From Anaerocolumna jejuensis DSM 15929 (GTDB lineage Bacteria > Bacillota > Clostridia > Lachnospirales > Lachnospiraceae), in the NCBI RefSeq assembly GCF_900142215.1, contig NZ_FRAC01000007.1, forward strand, positions 241,093 through 298,401: a stretch of DNA of 57,309 nucleotides, written 5' to 3'. This document shows positions 1 to 8,028 of the stretch, one piece after another (position 1 is the stretch's first letter; the number at the start of each line of letters is the position of its first letter). The notes under the pieces were generated by a model. That model had not been told where the DNA came from and ran no database searches. It saw only the letters and a program-made list of their open reading frames with translations. The translations under genes and the position numbers were made by a program.

Positions 1-3
1 TGT

Positions 4-438
4 GAGCTCAGACAGTGGTATAATTTTACCTAGGAACAGCTGCTGCCATTTAAGTGTCATTAGGGAACTCCTCAATAGAAAATTACGAAAGGTAAGCCAA
101 AATCATCTGGGGATTGGCAATAAACCCTTGGAAGCCGTTTTGTAGTTTTAGTCTTATAGGGTACTAGGCACAGCAAACACATGAGACAAAATAATTGATA
201 TACACAGATGACCAAGGGGGTTGTTTTGGAGTTTTGTCTCAAGAGGTTCCTTATGACACTTAAGCGGCAGGAAACGTGACTAGGTAAAACAGTGCCACTG
301 TTTGAGCTCGTTAACTGACACAGCCATATTTGTCACAGCGAGTTTGGCGCTGATTTACCTGCCAGTTACGTTTTCTGCCGCTTTAGTGGAATATGGGTTC
401 TCGCGTAACAAAACTCCAAAACAACCCCCTTGGTCATC
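4..438. repeat. Cluster of three alternating copies of a ~100-bp dispersed repeat
   Basis: Three related copies lie head to tail to head: about 4-75 (+), 238-309 (-) and 349-438 (+). All share blocks reading TTTACCTA, CTGCCGCTTAAGTG and GGAACTC, and copies 1 and 2 share GAGCTC-ACAGTGG at one end. Copies 2 and 3 also end in the same 31-bp block, which therefore forms a perfect inverted repeat (207-237 against 408-438). The interior pairs imperfectly as well, so 207-438 could fold into one long hairpin. No transposase is present, so this looks like a non-autonomous dispersed element or its remains. The rest of 1-668 shows no convincing gene. Confidence 0.75.
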
Positions 439-668
439 GTCCGCTTCCATAAACTTCCTTCATACGTTTGTCGTGACAGCCCCACTTGATTTACTTGATT
501 CATAGGAAGCAAAATGATATAATTAATACCAATAAACAGGAATATGCTGGCAGATAAAAGTATTGGTTTTGTGCCTTAAGGACATACTAATTTTGAAATG
601 AAAGTACGTAACAGGCTCATTATGTGAAGGTGTAAAGGCTGATGTAGCTTTGGACAAGGAAGGTAGCA

Positions 669-2666
669 ATGAATAGCAAGAAGGAAGGAACAGTTACAAA
701 AGGCTCAGCGGATAAGCCGGGGTTGATGCTATCGAAAGAAGGGATTACCTTTTCGGTTTTTTTACCTGCTGAAAAAGAATGCAGGCTGAATCTGTATCAT
801 AAGGCTTCCGGCAGGCAGCTTATTTCCTTCCGTCTGACGGAGGAAGTGAAAAACGGAAATATTTTTTCGGCTTTCATAAAGTACAAACAGCTGAAAAAAT
901 ACTTCGAGGAACAGGAAGACCCGGTAAAAAGCCTGGGATATCTTTATGAAACCAGGCAGGGGGAATTCCTTGATCCTGGTGCTGCTCTTGTATATGGAAG
1001 AGAAGAATTTGCAAAGAGGGAAGGCAGGCTTCTTGGAGGAATTTCCGGTAAGGAGTACGACTGGGAAGAGGACAGGCCCATTCAAAGTCCTTTCAGTGAT
1101 ACCCTGGTCTATAAGCTTCATGTAAGAGGCTTTACGATGGATGCATCCTCGAAGGTGCAATGTCCCGGAACCTTTCTTGGTATTACGGAGAAAATCCCTT
1201 ATCTTAAGGAACTTGGAGTCAACTGTCTGCTGCTGATGCCAGCCTATGAATTTGATGAGTCCATGAAGGAAGAGGGAATTACGGACCGGATTAATTATTG
1301 GGGATATTCCCTTTTGAATTCCTTTTTTGCTCCCAAGGCAGCCTATGCCTATTTAAAGGATGAGCCGGATACGGAGTTTAAGGATATGGTAAAGCTGCTC
1401 CATCAGAATGGTATGGAAGTTATGATGGAGATGAATTTTACAGCGGGTACGAATACTGTCTTTGCCATGGAGTGCCTGCGCCATTGGGTTAGAGACTACC
1501 ATGTGGACGGCTTTAAACTATCCAATGAAACGGTGCCGGTATCCGTTCTTGCCTCCGATCCGGTACTGGGCAGTACAAAGATTCTTTCCGAAGGCTGGGA
1601 CTATAAAACGCCGCCGGAAAAGAAGAAGGTCTTTCAAAATTACGCAGAGTGCAACAATAATTACAGCAATACCTGCAAACGCTTCCTTAGAGGGGACGAG
1701 GAGCAGGTAAAGGAATTTGCAAGGCAATTTACCTGTCTTTGTGAGGAGTCAGGCAGTGTAAAATACATTACCAACCATGACGGCTTTACACTGATAGATT
1801 TATTTTCCTATGATAAAAAGCATAATGAAGCAAATGGCGAGAATAACAGGGATGGACAGGAATATAACTTTAGCTGGAACTGCGGGAAGGAAGGCAGGAC
1901 AGGAAAAAGCTCCGTACTGGAAATGAGGAAAAGGCAGGTAAGAAATGCCTTTGCCATTTTACTGCTCAGCCAGGGAACTCCTCTCATTCTCTCCGGTGAT
2001 GAATTTTTAAACAGCCAGGAAGGCAACAATAACCCCTACTGCCAGGATAATAAGCTATCATGGCTGAATTGGGATAACCTGATAAAGGAAGAGGAAACCT
2101 TTCATTGGGCAAAGACACTTATCCATATAAGAAAGGAGCATCCGGTTTTTCGCAGAAGTGAACCCTTTCACTACATGGACTACATCTACTGCGGTATGCC
2201 GGATATTTCTTTTCACGGAACAAATCCCTGGTATGCGGAGTACGACCACTACAGCAGGCAGCTGGGGGTGATGCTCTGCGGAGCCTATGCCCGTAAGGGC
2301 CATACAGGCTTTGACGATAGCTTCTATCTTGCCTTTAACTTTCATTGGGAAAGCCGGGAATTTCATCTGCCGGATGCACCCTCCGGCGAAGCATGGAAAC
2401 TGTTCCTATCTACATCGGAAGGTTATATAGAAGCAGAAGACGAGAAGGAAATGGTAGAAAGGGAAAAAGAAGCGAAGGAAAAAGAAGCAAAGGAAAAAGA
2501 AGCGAAGGAAAAAGAATCGAAGAAAATTGAAACGAAGAAGATAGAAGTAAAGAATGCAGCAATGCCAGAAATAAAGGAAGCAGAGGAGAAGGTAGGGAAA
2601 GAAATAGAGAAGTCCTTTACACTTTCTGCAAGGTCTGTCAGAGTATATAAAAGCTGCAAGGTATAA
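669..2666 (+). CDS. GH13 (isoamylase/GlgX-type) glycosidase homologue, probably inactive
   Basis: 665 residues in the layout of glycogen-debranching or pullulanase-like enzymes: an N-terminal beta domain, a (beta/alpha)8 region and a C-terminal beta domain. The family region IV NHD is present (residues 369-371) and a region III glutamate is present (Glu308 in ILSEGWD). At the region II position where the nucleophile aspartate is expected (DGFRLD) the sequence reads DGFKLS, putting Ser285 there. Region I is also altered: MEMNFTAG stands where LDVVYNHT is usual. Classical retaining hydrolysis is therefore unlikely, and a binding or regulatory role is possible. A Lys/Glu-rich insertion (about residues 595-640) encoded by 15-bp repeats sits in the C-terminal domain. 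The start has a GGAAGG ribosome site. Family membership is confident; loss of activity is inferred. Confidence 0.85.
   Translation: MNSKKEGTVTKGSADKPGLMLSKEGITFSVFLPAEKECRLNLYHKASGRQLISFRLTEEVKNGNIFSAFIKYKQLKKYFEEQEDPVKSLGYLYETRQGEFLDPGAALVYGREEFAKREGRLLGGISGKEYDWEEDRPIQSPFSDTLVYKLHVRGFTMDASSKVQCPGTFLGITEKIPYLKELGVNCLLLMPAYEFDESMKEEGITDRINYWGYSLLNSFFAPKAAYAYLKDEPDTEFKDMVKLLHQNGMEVMMEMNFTAGTNTVFAMECLRHWVRDYHVDGFKLSNETVPVSVLASDPVLGSTKILSEGWDYKTPPEKKKVFQNYAECNNNYSNTCKRFLRGDEEQVKEFARQFTCLCEESGSVKYITNHDGFTLIDLFSYDKKHNEANGENNRDGQEYNFSWNCGKEGRTGKSSVLEMRKRQVRNAFAILLLSQGTPLILSGDEFLNSQEGNNNPYCQDNKLSWLNWDNLIKEEETFHWAKTLIHIRKEHPVFRRSEPFHYMDYIYCGMPDISFHGTNPWYAEYDHYSRQLGVMLCGAYARKGHTGFDDSFYLAFNFHWESREFHLPDAPSGEAWKLFLSTSEGYIEAEDEKEMVEREKEAKEKEAKEKEAKEKESKKIETKKIEVKNAAMPEIKEAEEKVGKEIEKSFTLSARSVRVYKSCKV
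2463..2522 (+). repeat. 15-bp tandem repeat inside the GH13 gene
   Basis: Four near-identical 15-bp units (GAAAAAGAAGCGAAG) encode a repeated E-K-E-A-K peptide. The unit is a multiple of three, so copy-number change would alter length without a frameshift. Confidence 0.8.
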
Positions 2667-2798
2667 GATACAGAATGACGGTTTTCTATAGAAAATAAGC
2701 TGTTGGAAGTACCAGCAGCTTATCTTTCCATAACTTATCAGCTTTTAAAAGCATTTCAAAACAAAATTTGCAATCAGCCCGCATAAGGCATAGCCCGT

Positions 2799-2985
2799 AT
2801 AAAAGTTGAAATTAACTTTCAAAAGGCATTGCTTAATTAAAAAAGAGAATTTAATCTGTATAGGCTTTGCGAAAAAAAATAGAAATTAACTTTCATAAGA
2901 CATTGTACAAATAAAAGTTGAAATTAACTTTCATAAGACATTGTACAAATAAAAGCTGATTTAGCCTTCACAAGGCATTGTTCAA
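2799..2985. repeat. Four degenerate ~38-bp direct repeats
   Basis: Copies lie at about 2799-2838, 2875-2910, 2911-2948 and 2949-2985. The consensus begins ATAAAAGTTGAAATTAAC and ends CATTGTACAA, and the two central copies are adjacent and nearly identical. Each holds a small GAAA...TTTC dyad. There are no unique spacers of constant length, so this is not a CRISPR. It fills the gap between the GH13 gene and the small ORF at 3006. I see no gene in it. Confidence 0.8.
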
Positions 2986-3005
2986 ATAAAAAATTTGCAA
3001 TAAAA

Positions 3006-3191
3006 TCAGGAGTACCTGTCCTGTATATCTTCTTCATGACTGCCGGAAGAATCCAGATAAAGGTCAGAATATTGGTTATAAAGCTCTGAATGTTTATCCG
3101 GCAGATACATGGGACTTATGCTTTCAAAATCTGTTATACTGTTTTTGCTTGGAAATCGGTAATAGCTTCGTTTAGAATGATCAAAATACAT
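3006..3191 (-). CDS. Small hypothetical protein (61 residues)
   Basis: Recognised mainly by its translation signals: an AAGGAGGG ribosome site lies eight bases ahead of the ATG at 3191. A longer in-frame start at 3236 has no such site and would place the ribosome site inside the gene. The product is rich in Ser, Tyr and Asp, with no membrane segment, signal peptide or known domain. It is transcribed divergently from the DUF5721-type gene. Function unknown. Confidence 0.55.
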   Translation of the reverse strand: MYFDHSKRSYYRFPSKNSITDFESISPMYLPDKHSELYNQYSDLYLDSSGSHEEDIQDRYS

Positions 3192-3309
3192 ATAAATATC
3201 CCTCCTTACTGAAATGAAAACCTTCTGCTTTATCAATTGACAGGTTTACAGTATGCTGTGGCTTTCATATGTTTTGACGTTATTATCTGTTAATTGGGAG
3301 GAAATATAC

Positions 3310-3807
3310 TTGTTATCATTAAAAATACTGGATGTTAAAAGCTTTATGGGCAGCCTTTTGATTCAAAAGGTCTTTGATAATTTTTTGTTGTCCGAGGCTG
3401 AGATTACGACCTTTGCTCATTTTTCCATAGAGGGAAAGATTAATCAAAATTTTTATACGGAAGAGGAAAAGGAGGAGCTTAAGTTAAATCAATATGTCCG
3501 CTGGTCAGATGTTAAGCCCTATGTCTTTTCTTTAATCAAAGGAAATAAGCTTCCCTTATTCATAAAAATCGTCATGGTTCTATCCCCGGAAAACACGGAA
3601 AAATTACTGATACAATCAGGCGCCTCCTTAAATAAAGAAGAGGTCAATGGATTGTTCTTAAATATCCGGTATGAAAAGGATACCCTTTTAATTACAACAG
3701 GTACCTCTGTAAGTACCTTTACATTGGATAAGACCCTTGATTATTATTGGGATGAAAGTGTAAGAAAATTTTTAAAGAAAGAAAATATAGTGGCGGAAGA
3801 CTTATAA
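3310..3807 (+). CDS. DUF5721-type protein
   Basis: 165 residues when started at the TTG at 3310, nine bases after GGGAGG. The longer frame from 3253 has no ribosome site. The protein opens LKILDVKSFM and contains LSEAEITTF, LIKGNKLPLFIK and VNGLFLNIRYE, which I recognise as typical of the Lachnospiraceae DUF5721 family. No catalytic motif is apparent and the role is unknown. It ends just before the CIRCE element of htpG and is not part of that transcription unit. Confidence 0.75.
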   Translation: MLSLKILDVKSFMGSLLIQKVFDNFLLSEAEITTFAHFSIEGKINQNFYTEEEKEELKLNQYVRWSDVKPYVFSLIKGNKLPLFIKIVMVLSPENTEKLLIQSGASLNKEEVNGLFLNIRYEKDTLLITTGTSVSTFTLDKTLDYYWDESVRKFLKKENIVAEDL

Positions 3808-3835
3808 ATTAAATTTTAATATCCCCCTAAAGCTG

Positions 3836-3862
3836 TTAGCACTCACTTTTGATGAGTGCTAA
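3836..3862. promoter_or_regulatory. CIRCE operator (HrcA binding site)
   Basis: A perfect inverted repeat, TTAGCACTC - 9 bases - GAGTGCTAA, matches the CIRCE consensus exactly. It lies seven bases upstream of the htpG -35 box. HrcA repression relieved by heat shock is the known mechanism for this operator, so htpG should be in the HrcA regulon. Confidence 0.95.
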
Positions 3863-3869
3863 TTTTTTC

Positions 3870-3898
3870 TTGACAAATAGATACAAGCGTATTAATAT
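3870..3898 (+). promoter_or_regulatory. Sigma-A promoter of htpG
   Basis: TTGACA (3870-3875), a 17-base spacer, then TAATAT (3893-3898). It is directly downstream of CIRCE and about 43 bases before the htpG start. Confidence 0.85.
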
Positions 3899-3940
3899 TA
3901 TGCTTATATGAGACATTAAGAAAAAAAGGAGCGATTTATT

Positions 3941-6022
3941 ATGATGAATGAACATGGTAGTCTGTCAATCAATTCGGAAAATATATTTCCCATCATTAAA
4001 AAATGGCTATATTCTGACCATGATATTTTCTTTCGTGAAATAATATCCAACGGCAGTGATGCTATTACGAAATTAAAGAAGCTGGAGCTTATGGGAGAAG
4101 TCAGCCTTCCGGAAGATAATAAATACAAGATAGAAGTAATCGTAAACCCGGAAGAGAAAACGCTGAAATTTATTGATAACGGTATTGGTATGACTGCCGA
4201 TGAAGTAAAAGAGTATATCAATCAGATAGCTTTCTCCGGTGCAACGGACTTTTTGAACAAATATAAGGATAAGGCCAATGAAGAGCAGATTATCGGACAT
4301 TTTGGTCTTGGCTTTTACAGTGCCTTTATGGTAGCGGGCAAGGTAACAATCGACACATTGTCCTGGCAGGAAGGTGCAGATAGCGTTCACTGGGAATCCG
4401 AAGGCGGTACGGAATTTGCAATGGAGCCTGGAGACAGGGAAGAGAGAGGTACAGAGATTACCCTTTTCTTAAATGAAGACAGCTATGAATTTTCCAATGA
4501 ATATCGTGCAAAAGAAGTCATTGAAAAATACTGTTCCTTTATGCCGGTAGAAATTTTCTTTAAAAATGCAAATGCGAAAGAAGAGCCTCAGGAGGATTTG
4601 GAAGAAGACTTAGACAAAGAAGAATCCGGGGATGATATCATAGACGCCGCTGTCGATGAAGATGGCAATGTAACAGAAGGCGATGGAGCAGAAGAGACAG
4701 AAGACGGGGTACAGGAGGAGAAGAAGCCAAAAGGTCCTCAGCCCATCAATAATACTACTCCTTTATGGACAAAGCATCCGAATGATGTAACGGAAGAAGA
4801 ATACAAGGAATTCTACCGTAACGTTTTCCATGACTACAAGGAGCCTTTATTCTGGATTCATTTGAATATGGACTATCCTTTTAATTTAAAGGGTATTTTA
4901 TATTTCCCGAAATTAAATACGGAATATGACACCTTAGAGGGTACGATTAAGCTATACAGCAACCAGGTATTTATCGCAGATAATATCAAAGAGGTAATTC
5001 CTGAATTCCTTATGCTTTTAAAGGGTGCCATAGATTGCCCGGACCTGCCTCTTAACGTGTCCAGAAGTGCCCTTCAGAATGACGGATTTGTAAAGAAGAT
5101 ATCCGAATACATTTCCAAAAAGGTTGCGGACAAATTATCCGGTATGTATAAGGTAGAACGCGAAAGCTATGAGAAGTTCTGGGATGATATCAGTCCATTT
5201 ATCAAATTCGGCTGCTTAAAGGATGACAAATTCAGAGAGAAGATGAAGGAATATATCATCTTTAAAAATCTGGAAGGCAAGTATGTTACTCTGCCGGAGT
5301 ATGTGAAAGCTGCCAAGGGGGAAACCTCAGAAGAAAAGGCGGAAGAAACAAAGGCCGAGGAAACAAAAGTTGAAGAAAATGCATCCTCTGACGAAGCTTC
5401 CGAAAAGAAGGAAGAAAAGAAAGACATAGTCTACTATGTTACCAATGAGCAGCAGCAGAGCCAGTATATCAATCTGTTCAAGCAGGAGGGAATTGATGCC
5501 CTCATCCTTACCCATAATATCGACCAGCCTTTTATCACACAATTAGAGCAGTCAGAAGACAGCTATAAATTCCAGCGTATTGATGCGGATATCACCGACA
5601 GCTTTCAAGAGGATGGCCACAGTGAGGAAGCTTTAAAAGAGGAAACTGATGAGCTTACGGAATTATTCAGAAAGACTCTGAATAAAGAGAAGCTGGAGGT
5701 TAAGGTCTTAAAGCTTAAGAATGAAAAGGTATCTTCCATGATAACCTTATCAGAAGAAAGCCGCAGAATGCAGGATATGATGAAGATGTACAATATGTAC
5801 GGCATGGACCCCAACATGTTCGGCAGCAGTGAAACACTGGTACTGAATGCCAATAACAAGCTGGTTCAGTATATATTTGAGCAGAAGGACAGCCAGTATG
5901 TACCGCTTTTCTGCTCCCAGCTCTATGACCTTGCCTTATTAAGCCATAAGCCTCTGGAAGCAGATGCTATGACAAACTTCATTTCCAGAAGCAATGAGAT
6001 TATGGAAATACTTGCAAAATAA
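3941..6022 (+). CDS. htpG: Molecular chaperone HtpG (Hsp90)
   Basis: 693-residue Hsp90 with N-terminal GHKL ATPase, middle and C-terminal domains. ATP-site residues are visible: Glu33 and Asn37 in REIISN, Asp79 in DNGIGM, and the lid segment GHFGLGFYS. The middle-domain NVSRSALQ motif carries the conserved arginine. Two charged insertions are unusual for a bacterial HtpG: about 53 residues at 213-265, exactly at the N/middle junction where eukaryotic Hsp90 has its charged linker, and about 40 Glu/Lys-rich residues near 458-496. The start has AAGGAG eight bases upstream; a second ATG follows at once. Monocistronic, with its own CIRCE-controlled promoter and terminator. Confidence 0.97.
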   Translation: MMNEHGSLSINSENIFPIIKKWLYSDHDIFFREIISNGSDAITKLKKLELMGEVSLPEDNKYKIEVIVNPEEKTLKFIDNGIGMTADEVKEYINQIAFSGATDFLNKYKDKANEEQIIGHFGLGFYSAFMVAGKVTIDTLSWQEGADSVHWESEGGTEFAMEPGDREERGTEITLFLNEDSYEFSNEYRAKEVIEKYCSFMPVEIFFKNANAKEEPQEDLEEDLDKEESGDDIIDAAVDEDGNVTEGDGAEETEDGVQEEKKPKGPQPINNTTPLWTKHPNDVTEEEYKEFYRNVFHDYKEPLFWIHLNMDYPFNLKGILYFPKLNTEYDTLEGTIKLYSNQVFIADNIKEVIPEFLMLLKGAIDCPDLPLNVSRSALQNDGFVKKISEYISKKVADKLSGMYKVERESYEKFWDDISPFIKFGCLKDDKFREKMKEYIIFKNLEGKYVTLPEYVKAAKGETSEEKAEETKAEETKVEENASSDEASEKKEEKKDIVYYVTNEQQQSQYINLFKQEGIDALILTHNIDQPFITQLEQSEDSYKFQRIDADITDSFQEDGHSEEALKEETDELTELFRKTLNKEKLEVKVLKLKNEKVSSMITLSEESRRMQDMMKMYNMYGMDPNMFGSSETLVLNANNKLVQYIFEQKDSQYVPLFCSQLYDLALLSHKPLEADAMTNFISRSNEIMEILAK

Positions 6023-6123
6023 AAATGAGCTGATGAAAGGCAAAGGCAGCCTGCCAAAAGCTGTAAGGCTTTGAAAGCTCAATTGATCATAAACAGAAAG
6101 AGATTGCTGTAAAAAGAAAGTTC

Positions 6124-6180
6124 ATACCGGATACCCTGCATAAAAGCATTTGTGCATTATCCGGTATTTGTTCTTCTTTT
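6124..6180 (+). terminator. Terminator after htpG
   Basis: A 10-bp stem, ATACCGGATA (6124-6133) with TATCCGGTAT (6158-6167), is followed by a T-rich run. It sits between htpG and the convergent VanZ-carboxypeptidase gene, so it may serve both. Confidence 0.75.
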
Positions 6181-6261
6181 TGCCGCAGTCCCTTTTTTGT
6201 TGTTTGGGGAGCTCTTATTTTTTGTCTGTCATTTCAAAATATTACTGGTAAATACTTACTA

Positions 6262-7764
6262 TCAACGGATAGCATTGTAAAGCTTGATGCTGTCCTGCCA
6301 TCTGCCTTCCTTTGTGCTGCCCATTATGACACAGATGTAGGAGCCTTCTTTTATATCAGCGCAGGAAACCAGACAGCTGCCGGCTTCATCACTGTTTCCG
6401 GTTTTTAAACCGGCGGCATTTTTGTAATAATAGGGACTTTTCGGATTAATCAGCTCGTTGGTATTGTAATAGGTAACACTCTGTCCGCTGAGCCAGAGGT
6501 CAGATAGCTTATAACTGTTTACAACTTTCCGCAGAGTATCCGATTTTAATAATTCTCTGGCAATTAAGGCAAGATCCTTTGCCGTTGTATATTGGCCTTC
6601 GGTATCATAGCCGTCAGGGGTCTTGAAGTGTGAATGACTGGCACCGATTTTAACAGCCTTTTTATTCATTTCTTTGAGAAAGGCATGGAGAGCTTTGTCT
6701 ATGGAGGCGTTACTGTCCCTGCAGATTTTTTTACCCGTATAGACAGCAAGGGCATAGGCAGCATCGTTGCCGGAGGGCAGCAAGAGAGCATTGAATAATT
6801 GCCGTATTGTCAGTTCATTACCAGGGTTCAGCCATGCCCGGGAGGCATCCCCAGCAATTAACTGTACTTCCTTCCCGACCAACACCCTGTCATTTACATC
6901 ACAATAATCCAGCGTTGTTAAGGCTGTCAGCATTTTGGTGGTACTGGCCGGTGCAATGGACTTATTACTGTCCTTTTCGTATAGTACAGTATTGGAGGTC
7001 AAATCCCATAAAAATGCATTTTTGGCATCTATGCTGGCAGAAATCTCTTCCGATTTATGAATTGCGATTGTGGGGGCTGGAGCAGACTTCTGAGTTATTT
7101 CATTTGGCATTACAGGCGGCAGGAAATCCTTGTCTTCTAAAAAATAAGCTTTGATTGTTATGGCTAATAATATAACGACTGTAAGGGAGGCAAAGCCCCC
7201 TGCATCATGCCGCTTTCTGACCAACTTACCGTCATTTCTTTTAAAGATGCCGACATTTCTGCGGATAAATGGGACATATGCTGCCAGTATTTTACCGTAG
7301 AAATACCCAATAATCAGCCCCGTGGTATTTAAAAGGACATCATCGATATCCGTAGCCCTGATTCCAAAGAGCTGCAGCACTTCAATGAGTAAAGATATTC
7401 CGGCACCGGTTATTAGAACGGCAGGAAACCGCTGACAATGATTGAAGAGCAGAACAAGCAGTACTCCAAGGGGAATAAAAAGGAAGATATTCCCCCAGAA
7501 ATTAAGCGGATTTGAAAAGGCTGTTTTCAATACCTTAAAGGGTACTAAATTAATGTTATCAAATGAGTGGGGGATGGTAAGGGCTGAGCCCGGTGACAGT
7601 GTCACAGCAAAGATTTCTGTCATATAAAGCCCTGTGAGCAGAATCAGTATTCTGTGAAACCAGGTTACTCGCTCCCCCCGAAGCCGGATCAGAATCTCAT
7701 CAATCAATAAAAATAGTAAGGTGGCTGCAAAACCAGGAAGCAGGTATTCTTCCGTTTGAAACAT
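6262..7764 (-). CDS. VanZ-like membrane domain fused to S11 D-alanyl-D-alanine carboxypeptidase
   Basis: 500 residues. Residues about 1-165 carry several hydrophobic helices with VanZ-like motifs (NLVPFK, NIFLFIPLG, DIDDVLLNTTG). One more membrane helix follows near residue 190, then a penicillin-binding-type S11 domain. Its three active-site motifs are intact: Ser274-x-x-Lys277 (STTK), Ser331-Gly-Asn333 and Lys454-Thr-Gly456. The likely job is trimming D-Ala from peptidoglycan stem peptides at the outer membrane face. VanZ domains are linked to teicoplanin resistance, though how is unclear. It is downstream of, and on the same strand as, a VanRS-like pair, with a gap of about 260 bases. The fusion is uncommon but the domains are clear. 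Confidence 0.88.
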   Translation of the reverse strand: MFQTEEYLLPGFAATLLFLLIDEILIRLRGERVTWFHRILILLTGLYMTEIFAVTLSPGSALTIPHSFDNINLVPFKVLKTAFSNPLNFWGNIFLFIPLGVLLVLLFNHCQRFPAVLITGAGISLLIEVLQLFGIRATDIDDVLLNTTGLIIGYFYGKILAAYVPFIRRNVGIFKRNDGKLVRKRHDAGGFASLTVVILLAITIKAYFLEDKDFLPPVMPNEITQKSAPAPTIAIHKSEEISASIDAKNAFLWDLTSNTVLYEKDSNKSIAPASTTKMLTALTTLDYCDVNDRVLVGKEVQLIAGDASRAWLNPGNELTIRQLFNALLLPSGNDAAYALAVYTGKKICRDSNASIDKALHAFLKEMNKKAVKIGASHSHFKTPDGYDTEGQYTTAKDLALIARELLKSDTLRKVVNSYKLSDLWLSGQSVTYYNTNELINPKSPYYYKNAAGLKTGNSDEAGSCLVSCADIKEGSYICVIMGSTKEGRWQDSIKLYNAIR

Positions 7765-8000
7765 ATAACCTTCATTCCTTTCCTGAAAACCCGGTACAGA
7801 ATGGAAAAGTACCCGGGCTTGATATTATTAAAAGGTAAAGGGATATTTGCCGAAACCGATTACTTGCCCTATAAGGGTTTCCGGCAAGGAGAGCCTGTAC
7901 CTCCGCATGAATAAGCATACCACAGACGGGCAGGTATACTTTAAATTGAACTATATAATTTGCTAAGAAACAGTAACGATAATCCTAAGATTTTATAAAG

Positions 8001-8028
8001 GCAGGCAGGCCGGCCCGCCCGCCCGGGC
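8001..8028 (-). terminator. Possible weak terminator after the sensor kinase
   Basis: A short G+C-rich dyad just past the kinase stop codon reads, on the minus strand, GGCGGGCCGGCCTGCC followed by TTTATAA. Pairing needs a G-T wobble and the T run is short, so this is tentative. Confidence 0.35.

Noticed and set aside
302..505. 67-codon ORF near the left end
   Set aside because: It lies within the dispersed repeat cluster, has a TTG start without a ribosome site, and its KTPKQPPWSS part is simply the repeated 31-bp block translated.
2799..2985. CRISPR array
   Set aside because: Repeats are degenerate, partly contiguous and lack unique spacers; no cas gene is nearby. The same holds for 49,688-49,779.
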